Program-made: the position numbers and the translations under genes
The notes under the pieces: generated by a model
Database searches by the model: none
Told to the model about the DNA's origin: nothing
Seen by the model: only the letters and a program-made list of their open reading frames with translations
Shown: piece by piece, positions 26,115-34,701 of the stretch
How the letters are laid out: every line of letters begins with the position of its first letter
How positions within the stretch are numbered: the first letter of the stretch is position 1
Assembly: GCA_018268715.1 (NCBI GenBank)
Contig: JAFDVZ010000010.1
Location: 162,714 to 226,713 of the forward strand
Origin: Acidobacteriota bacterium
GTDB taxonomy: Bacteria; Acidobacteriota; Terriglobia; Bryobacterales; Bryobacteraceae
Reading direction: 5' to 3'
DNA: 64,000 nucleotides

Positions 26115-29100
26115 ATGAACACCGTCGATGTCCTGAACCACTATTTACGGGCCGCTGAGCGGCGGCTCAGGGTGTTTGCACTTTCGCGAGGGGCCGCCGT
26201 AACCTCGCTGGTCGCCTTGGCGCTGACCGTGGTCCTGGCTGTCATCGCCAACCAGTTCGCCTTCTCCTCGGGCGTCGTCCTCGCCTCGCGTTTACTGCTG
26301 TTTTTCGCGCTCGCCTCCGCCATCGCCTTTGCCGCGGTCATACCGTACCTGCGCACGAACCGCCGGAACGCCGCCCGGCGGGTCGAGCAGAAGTACCCGG
26401 AGTTCCAGCAGCGCCTTCTCACCTTCGCCGAACGCAAGGACGCCGGGGAGAACCCGTTCCTCGCCCTGCTCGCTTCGGAGACGGCGGAAGTAGCGCGCCG
26501 CGCCGAACCGGTTCAGATCGCTCCGCCCCGCTCGCTGTTTGCCTGGATCGCCTCCGCCGCCGGCGCGGTCGGCGTGCTGGCCTGGCTCATCGTCGCCGGT
26601 CCCGGCTATCTGGGCTACGGCGCCAATCTCCTGTGGGCGGGTCCGCCCAGGCCCGGCTCAGCCCCGCTCTACGACATCGTGGTAACCCCCGGCGATCAAA
26701 CCGTCCGCCGTCGGTCCGATCAACTCATCACCGCCCGCCTTGTCGGATTCGATAACAAGCAGGTTCGTCTCAAGGCCCGGTTCGGGACCGGCGCGCGTTG
26801 GGAAGAGGTCGCCATGCAGCCCCAAACCGGCTCCGGCGTCTATGAGTTTCTGTTCGCGGCCCTTCCTGACTCGGTGGAATATTACGTCGAATCTCGCGGA
26901 GTCCGTTCTAAGTCCCATCAGTTAACCGTCGTGGACCTTCCGGGAGTCAAGAACTTCCGGGTCACTTATCATTACCCGGCCTGGTCCGGCATGAAGGACC
27001 ACACGGAGGATCCCGGCGGCGACCTCCGCGCCGTCGAAGGGACCACCGCCGAAATCAACGTCACCACCGACGCCCCCATCTCCACCGCGGTGATCGCGCT
27101 CGACGATGGCGCGAGAATCAAACTCGAAGGCTCCGGCGTCACCCTGCGCGCCAGTGTCCCCATCGCCAAGGACGGCATGTACCACTTCGCGGCCATTGAC
27201 CGAGACCAGCCCGTCCGCCTCAGCGAGGATTACTTCATCGAAGCCCGCAAGGACGGCCCGCCCGTGGTGAAACTCACCCGCCCCGGCCGCGACGCCAAGG
27301 TCAACCCGATCGAAGAAGTGCCCCTGGCGGTCGAAGCCGAGGACGATTTCGGCCTCACCTCCGTCCAACTGCATTACTCGGTGAACGGCGGCGACGAGAA
27401 GACGGTAAACGTCGGCGCCGCGAACGGTTTGAAACATATCGAGGGCGCCTCGTTGTTGGCGCTCGAGGACTACAAACTCACTCCTGGCGACATCGTCTCC
27501 GTCTACGCCACCGCCAAGGACGCCCGCTCCACGACGCGCACCGACATCTTTTTCATTGAAGCGCAGCCCTTCGAGCGCGAGTACTCGCAGTCCCAGCAGG
27601 CCGGCGGCGGCGGGGGAGGCGGCGGCGACCAGGACCAGGAGAGCCGCATCTCTGCCCGCCAGAAGGAAATCATCGCCGCCACCTGGAACGAGTTGAAGGG
27701 GCGGGCGTCGCAGAGCCCGTCGGAATCGAGTGAAAACGCCCGCTTCCTCACCGACGTTCAGACCAAGCTGCGCGACCAGGCCCAGTCCATGTCGCAGCGC
27801 ACCAAGAGCCGCGCCCTGGCCGGCACCAATCAGGAGTTTCAAAGCTTCGTCAAGAGCATGGATGAAGCCGTCAAGGAGATGTCCACCGCGGCCGACAAAT
27901 TGAAGTCGGTAGCCTGGAAGGACGCCCTCGCTCCCGAACAGCGCGCCCTCCAGCACCTGCTCCGCGCCGAATCGGTATTCCGCCAGATCCAGGTCGCCAT
28001 GGGCCGCAACGGCGGTGGCGGCGGGGGAGGCGGCGGCGCCGCGCGCGACCTCGACAACCTCTTCGACCTCGAACTCGACACTGAAAAGAACCAGTACGAG
28101 ACCGGCCAGCAATCCGCCTCGAGCGATCAGCGCCAGAAGGAGGTGGACGAATCGCTCCAGAAGCTCGAAGAACTCGCCCGCCGCCAGCAGGAACTCGCCC
28201 GCGAGCAGAATAAGCAGCAGCAGAGCTTCCAGCAGCGCTGGGAGCAGGAGCAACTCCGCCGGGAAGCCGAGGAACTGCGCCGCAAGATGGAGCAACTCAC
28301 CCGCGGCGAGCAATCCAGCCAATCGAGCCAGCAGCAGAGCGCGTCGTCGAGCAGCAGTTCGAGCTCCAGTTCGTCGTCGTCAAGTAGCAGTTCCTCGCAA
28401 AGCGGCCAGCAGGGCCGGCAGTCGCAGCAGCGCAACCGCGGTGGCCAACAGTCGGCCTCCGATCAGCGTCTACGCCAGGCCTTCGACCGCCTGACCCAGG
28501 CCACCGACGACATGCGCCAATCCGCCGACTCCCGCGACCCGTCGAGCGCCGGCGCCCGCCGCGCGGCCGAGCGCCTCCAGGAGGCCAAGGACATCCTCCG
28601 CGGCATGCGCCACGAACAGTCGGCCGGACAGTTGGACGAGTTATCGCAGCGAGCCGACTCACTCGCCTCCGAACAGCGCGAATTCGCCAGCCGTATGCGC
28701 AAGACCTTCGGCGCGGGCGACGCGAGCCGCGAGCGTCCCGGCTTCTCCGAAATCCAGCAACTGGCTGGGCAGAAGGAGAAGATGGCGCAGGAGCTAGAGA
28801 ACCTGGAACGCGACACTCAGAAAGCGGCGCGCGACCTCGCCGGCACGCAACCAGCGGCTTCCTCCAAGCTCCGTGAGGGGCTCGGCGAACTCCAGCAGGA
28901 CGAAGTCCGCATGCGAATGAAATTCTCCTCCACCTGGATCCGCCGGGGACTCGGCGCGAACCTGGTGACGGGCGAATCGGTGGCGTCGATGGCGCTCGAC
29001 AAGCTCGCCGAATCGATCAAGCAGGCCAAATCGGCCGTAGGCAAGGGCGGCGACAAGCAGGCGGGTGACAATGAAGCCGAAAAGGCGCTCGCCCGCGTCG

Positions 29101-29801
29101 AGCGTTTGCGCGAGCGCCTGTCCCAACAAGCCTCCCGGCAAGGTCAACAAGGTCAAAGCGGGAATCAACAAGGCGGTCAGCAGCAAGGCGGCCAACAGCA
29201 AGGCGGCCAGCAGCAGGGCGGCCAGCAGCAAGGCGGCCAACAGCAAGGCGGCCAGCAGCAGGGCGGCCAACAGCAAGGCGGCCAACAGCAAGGCGGCCAA
29301 CAGCAAGGCGGCCAACAGCAAGGCGGCCAACAGCAAGGCGGCCAGCAGCAAGGCGGCCAGCAGCAAGGCGGTGAACGCGCCCGTGACGGAGCCCAACGCG
29401 GCGGCGAAAACTGGGGCGGCGGCTCCATCAACCGTGGACCGCTCCCGGCCGGCGTCCCCGACAACCGAGGCGGCGGCGAAGGCGCCATCCGCGACGCCCT
29501 CCACGACCTCCAGCAACTCCGCCAGCAAGTCGGTGGAAACAGCGACATCGGCCGCGAAGTAGGCGACGCCATCCGCGACATCGAACGCGAGCGCTCCCCC
29601 TTCGCCCTCGCGAGCCCCACCCTGAGCGAGCGCATCGACAAGGAGGTCCTGCCCGCTCTCGAGCAACTGGAAATGCAGCTACGCCGCCGCGTGGAAGGGG
29701 ACGCCGGGACTATCCGAAACCCCACCGCCGACCGCATCCCGGCTGGCTACAGCGACAAGGTGGCCGACTACTTCCGCAAGCTCAGCAAAGGGACGAAGTA
29801 G
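26115..29801 (+). CDS. Giant coiled-coil membrane protein (DUF4175-like), last gene of MoxR cluster
   Basis: The 1228-residue protein has TM helices near residues 25-45, 55-75 and 145-165. Ig-like/beta domains follow (FRVTYHYPAWSGMKDHTEDPGGDLRAVEGT...). A long Gln/Glu/Arg-rich coiled-coil region follows (~residues 500-1000), with two Gly-rich linkers, a long serine-rich tract and a 13-fold GGQQQ tract. The overall layout matches DUF4175-type proteins found beside MoxR/BatA genes. The ATG at 26115 has an upstream GAAGG. The low-complexity segments are encoded mostly by varied codons (AGC/TCG/AGT), except the GGQQQ tract, which is a true DNA tandem repeat. Confidence 0.82.
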   Translation: MNTVDVLNHYLRAAERRLRVFALSRGAAVTSLVALALTVVLAVIANQFAFSSGVVLASRLLLFFALASAIAFAAVIPYLRTNRRNAARRVEQKYPEFQQRLLTFAERKDAGENPFLALLASETAEVARRAEPVQIAPPRSLFAWIASAAGAVGVLAWLIVAGPGYLGYGANLLWAGPPRPGSAPLYDIVVTPGDQTVRRRSDQLITARLVGFDNKQVRLKARFGTGARWEEVAMQPQTGSGVYEFLFAALPDSVEYYVESRGVRSKSHQLTVVDLPGVKNFRVTYHYPAWSGMKDHTEDPGGDLRAVEGTTAEINVTTDAPISTAVIALDDGARIKLEGSGVTLRASVPIAKDGMYHFAAIDRDQPVRLSEDYFIEARKDGPPVVKLTRPGRDAKVNPIEEVPLAVEAEDDFGLTSVQLHYSVNGGDEKTVNVGAANGLKHIEGASLLALEDYKLTPGDIVSVYATAKDARSTTRTDIFFIEAQPFEREYSQSQQAGGGGGGGGDQDQESRISARQKEIIAATWNELKGRASQSPSESSENARFLTDVQTKLRDQAQSMSQRTKSRALAGTNQEFQSFVKSMDEAVKEMSTAADKLKSVAWKDALAPEQRALQHLLRAESVFRQIQVAMGRNGGGGGGGGGAARDLDNLFDLELDTEKNQYETGQQSASSDQRQKEVDESLQKLEELARRQQELAREQNKQQQSFQQRWEQEQLRREAEELRRKMEQLTRGEQSSQSSQQQSASSSSSSSSSSSSSSSSSSQSGQQGRQSQQRNRGGQQSASDQRLRQAFDRLTQATDDMRQSADSRDPSSAGARRAAERLQEAKDILRGMRHEQSAGQLDELSQRADSLASEQREFASRMRKTFGAGDASRERPGFSEIQQLAGQKEKMAQELENLERDTQKAARDLAGTQPAASSKLREGLGELQQDEVRMRMKFSSTWIRRGLGANLVTGESVASMALDKLAESIKQAKSAVGKGGDKQAGDNEAEKALARVERLRERLSQQASRQGQQGQSGNQQGGQQQGGQQQGGQQQGGQQQGGQQQGGQQQGGQQQGGQQQGGQQQGGQQQGGQQQGGQQQGGQQQGGERARDGAQRGGENWGGGSINRGPLPAGVPDNRGGGEGAIRDALHDLQQLRQQVGGNSDIGREVGDAIRDIERERSPFALASPTLSERIDKEVLPALEQLEMQLRRRVEGDAGTIRNPTADRIPAGYSDKVADYFRKLSKGTK
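29172..29366 (+). repeat. 15-bp minisatellite, 13 units, coding GGQQQ
   Basis: Thirteen in-frame 15-nt units (consensus GGCGGCCARCAGCAR) differ only at third positions. They encode (GGQQQ)13 in the coiled-coil membrane protein. Units 7-11 are identical, suggesting recent expansion; copy number could vary between strains. Confidence 0.95.
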
Positions 29802-29817
29802 CCGCGCCCATGCACAA

Positions 29818-29837
29818 GGCCCCATCCCACAGGGGCC
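29818..29837 (+). terminator. Possible terminator of the MoxR cluster
   Basis: 6-bp GGCCCC / GGGGCC stem 16 nt after the last stop of the cluster, with an 8-nt loop. There is no T-run, so the call is tentative. Confidence 0.3.
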
Positions 29838-29921
29838 CGCTCCGGCGCCGTATCGTACCCGGCAAACCCGGGGTCCACGCGGGGGTTGACCTTGCGCAAC
29901 GCCAGTTAGGAGACTGAACGA

Positions 29922-30668
29922 ATGCGATTGCTGCAAGGACTCCCGCTGTTAGCCGCGCTGTTGTGTGCGGCGGCTCAGCAGGCGCCGAAACCGCCAGACG
30001 CTCACGATGGCGAGCGCAAGGCCTACAACGACATCTATTCCAGCAAGCGAGACACCTTCAACAGCAGCCCCAACGCCTTTATGGTGCGGATGATCTCGGG
30101 GCGCGAACCTGGCCGGGCGCTGGACGTCGCGATGGGACAGGGCCGTAATGCCCTCTGGCTGGCAGCGCGGGGATGGGTGGTTACCGGCTTCGATATTTCT
30201 CCGGTCGCCATCGATGAGGCCCGCAAGGAAGCAACGAAACAGCACTTACGGATCGACGCAATCGTTGCGCCGTACGAAGAGTTCGACTGGGGTAAGCAGC
30301 AATGGGATCTCATCGTGTTCTCCTATTTCTTCCCACAGTCGGTCCTGCCCAAAGTGTGGGAAGCGCTGAAGCCCGGAGGGCTCATACTCGTTGAGGGATT
30401 TCATATCGACACCGCTCGCGTCAGGCCGCTCGGCGGCGGGTATCACAATAACGAACTACTCCAGGTCCTCAAGGATTACCGGATGCTGGTGTATGAGGAC
30501 GTTCAGGACCGTCAGGAATGGGGGATTCCCTACGGCGCCACGAATCGGCTCGTCCGTGTCCTCGCGCAGAAGGCCGTACCCCTGCCGCCAGGCTGCTCTT
30601 GGGATGGAAAGAGCTATCGGGAGCGAATCGATGTGTTGGCCCCCCACCCGATGGTCCTGCGGCGTTGA
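29922..30668 (+). CDS. SAM-dependent methyltransferase (TehB-like) with signal peptide
   Basis: The 248-residue protein has a Sec-type signal (MRLLQGLPLLAALLCAAAQQAP) before a class I methyltransferase domain. Motif I is ALDVAMGQGRNALWLAARGW, the acidic residue closes VTGFDISPVAIDEAR, and LPKVWEALKPGGLILVEGF completes the core. The MGQGRNALWLA form is that of TehB-like enzymes. The ATG at 29922 follows a good TTAGGAG ribosome-binding site. It appears to be a single-gene unit. An exported SAM enzyme is unusual, and the substrate is unknown. Confidence 0.85.
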   Translation: MRLLQGLPLLAALLCAAAQQAPKPPDAHDGERKAYNDIYSSKRDTFNSSPNAFMVRMISGREPGRALDVAMGQGRNALWLAARGWVVTGFDISPVAIDEARKEATKQHLRIDAIVAPYEEFDWGKQQWDLIVFSYFFPQSVLPKVWEALKPGGLILVEGFHIDTARVRPLGGGYHNNELLQVLKDYRMLVYEDVQDRQEWGIPYGATNRLVRVLAQKAVPLPPGCSWDGKSYRERIDVLAPHPMVLRR

Positions 30669-30781
30669 GGGTTGGGACCACGCCGGCAAGTGTACGCCCT
30701 GATCGCCGCCACCAGGACAGGTAGGCCCGCGGGTAGTTCCCCCGTGGATGCAACTGGCGGCCGCCACAACCAAAATCCCGC

Positions 30782-30836
30782 TTGACGCCTTCCTCTAATC
30801 ATGCTACTTTTGCAGCACGATGCTACAAAAGCAGCA
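30782..30836 (+). promoter_or_regulatory. blaI promoter with two tandem BlaI-type operators
   Basis: A -35 TTGACG (30782-30787) and a -10-like TACTTT (30805-30810) are separated by 17 bp. Two 16-bp imperfect dyads, TGCTACTTTTGCAGCA (30802-30817) and TGCTACAAAAGCAGCA (30821-30836), are 19 bp apart. The first covers the -10; the second covers the start codon at 30820. This spacing fits two BlaI dimers on one DNA face (inference). The predicted transcript start falls at or next to the ATG, implying a leaderless or near-leaderless mRNA. Confidence 0.7.
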
Positions 30837-31218
30837 GACGAGCCCGCCCCTCAGCCGCCGGGAGCGTCAAATCATGGACATTGTCTACCGCCTCAAGCGG
30901 CCCACCGCCGCCGAAATCCACGCCGCCCTGCCCGACGCGCCCACCTATTCCGCCGTCCGGGCCAAACTTGCCGTGCTCGAGCGTAAAGGCCACCTCCGCC
31001 ACGAACAGGACGGCCCCCGCTACCTCTACGTCCCGGCCGTCCCCCCGGATCGCGCCCGCAAGTCCGCCCTCCGCCACCTCATTGACACCTTCTTCGCCGG
31101 GTCCGGCGCCAGCGCCGTCACCGCCCTGCTTGACCCCACCGTCGCCCAACTCACCGCCGAGGACCTGGACCGTCTCGGCCGCATGATCGAAGAGAAAAGG
31201 ATGGAGAAATCCCGATGA
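30820..31218 (+). CDS. BlaI/MecI/CopY-family repressor
   Basis: The 132-residue protein has the winged-helix domain of BlaI: LSRRERQIMDIVYRLKRPTAAEIHAAL, TYSAVRAKLAVLERKGHLRHEQDGPRYLYVP. A C-terminal dimerisation helix follows (ALRHLIDTFFAGSGASAVTALLD). In BlaI/MecI systems the repressor is cleaved on a signal from the membrane peptidase encoded next to it. Here the partner overlaps it by 4 nt (ATGA) and is a BlaR1-like M56 protein. No beta-lactamase gene is adjacent, so the regulated output may be only this pair or remote genes. Confidence 0.93.
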   Translation: MLQKQQTSPPLSRRERQIMDIVYRLKRPTAAEIHAALPDAPTYSAVRAKLAVLERKGHLRHEQDGPRYLYVPAVPPDRARKSALRHLIDTFFAGSGASAVTALLDPTVAQLTAEDLDRLGRMIEEKRMEKSR

Positions 31219-32717
31219 TCGACATTCTCGCCAAACTCACCGCCGTGCTCCTGCTCGCCCTGATCGCGGACGCCCTGTTCCGGCGCTCTCCGGCGGCGCT
31301 ATTGCATCGTCTCTGGACCGGCGCCATTATCTGCGCCCTGATCCTCCCCTTCGTCCACCTCCCCCAGCGCGCCGAGGCCAACACCATCTATGTGCTCGCC
31401 GCCGCCCCTCTCGAAGCCGCGCCCATCTCCCAGGCCCCGGCGTCCATCCCTCTCGCGACCCTCCCCGGCATCTTGTTCGCCTGTTGGACCGCCGGCGCCG
31501 TTCTCGTCGCCCTGCGCGCCGCCTTCGGTCTGTTCCAGATCTGGCGGATCACCCGCGCCGCCAGCCCTCTGCCCACGCCCACGGCGCCAGTCCCCATCGT
31601 CCTGTCCTCGGCCATCCCGGTCCCCATGACCTGGGGAGTTCGACGCCCCGTCATCCTGCTCCCAACCGGCGCTTCGGAATGGCCGGACAGCCGTCTCCGC
31701 AGCGCTATCGCTCACGAAGTCGCCCACATCGAACGGCGCGACTGGCTCGTCCAGATGTTCGCCCTCGCCGTCTGTTCCGTCTATTGGTTCCACCCCCTGG
31801 CCTGGCTCGCCGCGCGCCGCCTGAGTTCCCATGCCGAACACGCCTGCGACGACCGCGTCCTGCTCTCCGGGACCACCCCCGCCGACTACGCCGCCGACCT
31901 CGTCGAAATCGCCCGCGACGCCCGCACGTCCTCCGCGGCGGCCCTCGCCATGTCCGCCCACGACCTCGAAGCCCGCGTCTGCTCCCTGCTCGACGACCAT
32001 CGGGCTCGACGCTCCCCCGGCCGCCTAGCCCTCGCCTTGGCCAGCCTCGCCGCTGTCCTCTGCCTCGCGCCCCTCGCGGCGATCCGCCTGGCCGCCCAGC
32101 CCGGCCCAGGCCGCCTCGCCGGAACCGTTCAGGACGCCAGCGGCGCGATGGTCCCCGGAGCCAGCGTCGGCGCCGAGAACCTCGACGGCGACAACCAGGA
32201 GGCCGCGGTCTCCGACGACGCCGGCCATTTCCGCTTCGCCGGCCTCCCCGCCGGACGTTACCGGATCACCATCCAGGCCCGTGGCTTCAAGCCATTCCAC
32301 AGCAGCCCCATCACGGTCGGGGCCGGTGAAGCCTCCCTCGCCGCCACGCTCCAGTTAGGAGGAGTCTTTGAACAGGTGCAGGTCACCGCTCCCCGCTCGT
32401 CTCCACTCCCGCCGCGCACGCCCCTCCGCATCCGAGTCGGCGGCAACGTCCAGGCCACCCGGTTGCTCCAGCGCGTCAATCCCGCTTATCCCGCCCACGC
32501 CGCCGCGGCCGGCGTCGAAGGGACCGTCCTGCTGAACGCTGTCATCGGAACCGACGGCGTGCCCCGCTCCCTCACCGTCCTCAGCAAATCGGCCGACTCC
32601 GAACTGGTCGCCGCCGCCCAGGACGCCGTCAGCCGCTGGCTCTACCAGCCTGTCCTGTTGAACGGAGTCCCTGTCGAAGTCGTCACCACCGTGGCCGTCA
32701 CGTTCCGGCTCAACTGA
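31215..32717 (+). CDS. BlaR1-like M56 metallopeptidase fused to a TonB C-terminal domain
   Basis: The 500-residue protein has N-terminal TM helices and the M56 zinc motif HEVAHIERRDW, with the downstream AEHACDDRVLL region that completes BlaR1/MecR1-type sites. A further TM follows (LALALASLAAVLCLAPLAAI). Then comes a carboxypeptidase-regulatory-like beta-sandwich (GRLAGTVQDASGAMVPGASV ... RITIQARGF), and finally a TonB-type domain (RVNPAYPAHAAAAGVEGTVLLNAVIGTDG ... LYQPVLLNGVPVEVVTTVAVTFRLN). A penicillin-binding sensor domain is absent; the beta-sandwich/TonB module takes its place. Confidence 0.9.
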   Translation: MIDILAKLTAVLLLALIADALFRRSPAALLHRLWTGAIICALILPFVHLPQRAEANTIYVLAAAPLEAAPISQAPASIPLATLPGILFACWTAGAVLVALRAAFGLFQIWRITRAASPLPTPTAPVPIVLSSAIPVPMTWGVRRPVILLPTGASEWPDSRLRSAIAHEVAHIERRDWLVQMFALAVCSVYWFHPLAWLAARRLSSHAEHACDDRVLLSGTTPADYAADLVEIARDARTSSAAALAMSAHDLEARVCSLLDDHRARRSPGRLALALASLAAVLCLAPLAAIRLAAQPGPGRLAGTVQDASGAMVPGASVGAENLDGDNQEAAVSDDAGHFRFAGLPAGRYRITIQARGFKPFHSSPITVGAGEASLAATLQLGGVFEQVQVTAPRSSPLPPRTPLRIRVGGNVQATRLLQRVNPAYPAHAAAAGVEGTVLLNAVIGTDGVPRSLTVLSKSADSELVAAAQDAVSRWLYQPVLLNGVPVEVVTTVAVTFRLN

Positions 32718-32916
32718 GCATGCGGCGCCACCTCTGGAGATTCCGCGAGAGTTCTCGATAAACTCTCCCACTACCTGAACGAACGAGTCCGGCCGACAGC
32801 CCGCCGGCAACGCCATCATGGCGCCCGGCGGAGCCCATTGATTCCCTGCTCGCGCCTTTGTGTGGAGCCCACATCAGTGGGACATCGCCAACGCCGGAGC
32901 TCCGGACTCAGCCCGT

Positions 32917-34620
32917 ATGATCGCCCTGTTGGCAAACCTCAAGATCCGCCACAAACTCGCGCTCCTGTTAGGTGGAGCCATCCTCCAAATCTGCGCCATC
33001 GGTGGTCTGGCCCTCTGGGCCCTGCGAGCCCTCGACGGCGCCGCTTCGGTCGAACGCCTCGAATCGGAAAAGACCGCCATGGCCAACCGTATCGCCTCCG
33101 GCATGATGCGCGAGACCACTCTCGTCGGCCACATCGCCCTCAGTTCCGGTTGCGCCCGCTGTCACGAATCCGCCGCCGGAGACACGATCCGCGCCGATGG
33201 ACGCATCGCCGGCATCCGCAAGGAATACCTCGAACTCCTCACCCGGCTGAAATCCCTCGAGCCGGAGGGCGAAGGAGGCAAGGCGGCCAACGAACTCGAC
33301 CGCGACGGAAAGGACTGGCGCTCCACCAACGACCGCGTTCTCGACTTCATCCGCGCCGGCGATCGGGACCGCGCCGCCACTCTCTACCGCGAGCAGAGCA
33401 TCACCGCCTGGGAACCCGTCGAATCCGCCCTGAAGGCGTACGAAGCCTGGCAGCGCCCCCGCCTCGCCGCCGCCACCGAAAAGTCCAACTCCCTGGCCCA
33501 CACCGCGCCGATGCTTGTCTGGGTCATCCTCATCATGGCCCTCGCCGCCGCCACCGCCGGCGGAGCCGTCCTCAGTTGGAACATCTCCAAACCCCTGGCC
33601 AATTCCCTCTCTCAAATCGTCGCCGTCGGCGAAGGCGACGTCTCCCGGGACGTCGAACCCGAATACCTCGCGCGCCTCGATGAATTCGGCGAAATGGCCC
33701 GCGCGGTTCACTCCATGTCGGAAAATCTCCGCGGCGTGGTGGGACAGATCGTCACTGGCGCCCGAGTGCTCGCCGACGCCTCCTCGGAACTCTCCTCGAA
33801 CTCCGAGCGAATGTCCGCCGGATCCGACGCCGCCTCGGAGAAGGTCCATACCGCCGCCGGCGCCACCGAGGTCATGTCCTCCAACATCCTATCCGTGTCC
33901 GCCAACGTCGAGGAGGCCGCCGCCAACCTGTCCAGCGTCTCCCACTCCATGGACCAGATGTCGGACACCATCGACGAAATCGCCCGCAACGCCGAAAAGG
34001 CCCGTCAGATCACCGCCGACGCGCGTCGCGAGGCCGGCCGCATCACCGACCAGATCTCGACCCTCGGCGCCGCCGCCAGCGAGATCGGCAAGGTGACGGA
34101 GACCATCACCCACATCTCCGCCCAAACCAACCTGCTCGCCCTCAACGCCACCATCGAAGCCGCTCGCGCCGGCGCCGCGGGAAAGGGATTCGCCGTCGTC
34201 GCCGGAGAAGTCAAGGCCCTCGCCCAGAAGACCGCCGAGGCTACCGACGACATCCGCTCCCGCATCACCGGCGTGCAGACCTCCACCACCGCCAGCGTCG
34301 AGGAAATCGCCAAGATCTCCTCCATCATCGTCGAAGTGAGTGAAATCGTCACCACCATCGCCGCCGCCATTGAGGAACAGGTGGCCGTCACCAAGGACAT
34401 CGCTCGCAACGTCGCCCACGCCTCCCAGGGCGTCGGCCAGGCCAACGATCAGGTCTCCGGAGCCTCCCGCGGCGTCATGGAGATCGCCCAGGAGATCTCG
34501 GCCGTCGACGGCGTCGCCCGGGAGATGGCGGCCGGCGCGGGTCAGGTTCGCTCCAGCGTCGCCGAACTCCGCGATCTCGCCACCCAACTCGAATCCACCG
34601 CCTCCCGTTTCCGGATATAG
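32917..34620 (+). CDS. Methyl-accepting chemotaxis protein with CxxCH heme motif in its sensory domain
   Basis: The ~567-residue chemoreceptor has TM1 near the start ([25 protein letters not shown]) and a helical periplasmic domain of ~150 residues containing [14 protein letters not shown], a c-type heme motif at 33151-33165. TM2 is [28 protein letters not shown] domain and a long signalling coiled coil follow, with tip [39 protein letters not shown]. The start at ATG 32917 is preferred because it directly precedes the TM1 module; a GTG at 32860 would add 19 residues. No che genes are nearby. The motif position suggests heme-based gas or redox sensing (inference). Confidence 0.9.
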   Translation: MIALLANLKIRHKLALLLGGAILQICAIGGLALWALRALDGAASVERLESEKTAMANRIASGMMRETTLVGHIALSSGCARCHESAAGDTIRADGRIAGIRKEYLELLTRLKSLEPEGEGGKAANELDRDGKDWRSTNDRVLDFIRAGDRDRAATLYREQSITAWEPVESALKAYEAWQRPRLAAATEKSNSLAHTAPMLVWVILIMALAAATAGGAVLSWNISKPLANSLSQIVAVGEGDVSRDVEPEYLARLDEFGEMARAVHSMSENLRGVVGQIVTGARVLADASSELSSNSERMSAGSDAASEKVHTAAGATEVMSSNILSVSANVEEAAANLSSVSHSMDQMSDTIDEIARNAEKARQITADARREAGRITDQISTLGAAASEIGKVTETITHISAQTNLLALNATIEAARAGAAGKGFAVVAGEVKALAQKTAEATDDIRSRITGVQTSTTASVEEIAKISSIIVEVSEIVTTIAAAIEEQVAVTKDIARNVAHASQGVGQANDQVSGASRGVMEIAQEISAVDGVAREMAAGAGQVRSSVAELRDLATQLESTASRFRI

Positions 34621-34654
34621 CAGCGTCCTCCTCCCCTCCCCCCCAAATACAAAA

Positions 34655-34683
34655 GGCCCCACCCGCACGAAGCGGATGGGGCC
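34655..34683 (-). terminator. Rho-independent terminator for the PEP-CTERM gene
   Basis: GGCCCCA-C-CCGC / GCGG-A-TGGGGCC hairpin with a 5-nt loop. On the minus strand it is followed by TTTTGTATTT and lies 18 nt beyond the stop of the minus-strand gene ending at 34702. Confidence 0.75.
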
Positions 34684-34701
34684 GGTAGGAGGAGTGCCGG
34701 T

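Noticed and set aside
29065-29737. Open frames in other phases of the GGQQQ tract (Ala/Ser/Lys-rich, Leu/Ala-rich, or Pro/Cys/Trp-rich)
   Set aside because: These are by-products of the 15-bp repeat, which is open in all frames; the Gln/Gly frame belongs to the conserved large gene.
32747-32767. GAGAGTT / AACTCTC hairpin after the blaR1-tonB gene as a terminator
   Set aside because: 7-bp AT-containing stem with no T-run; too weak to call.
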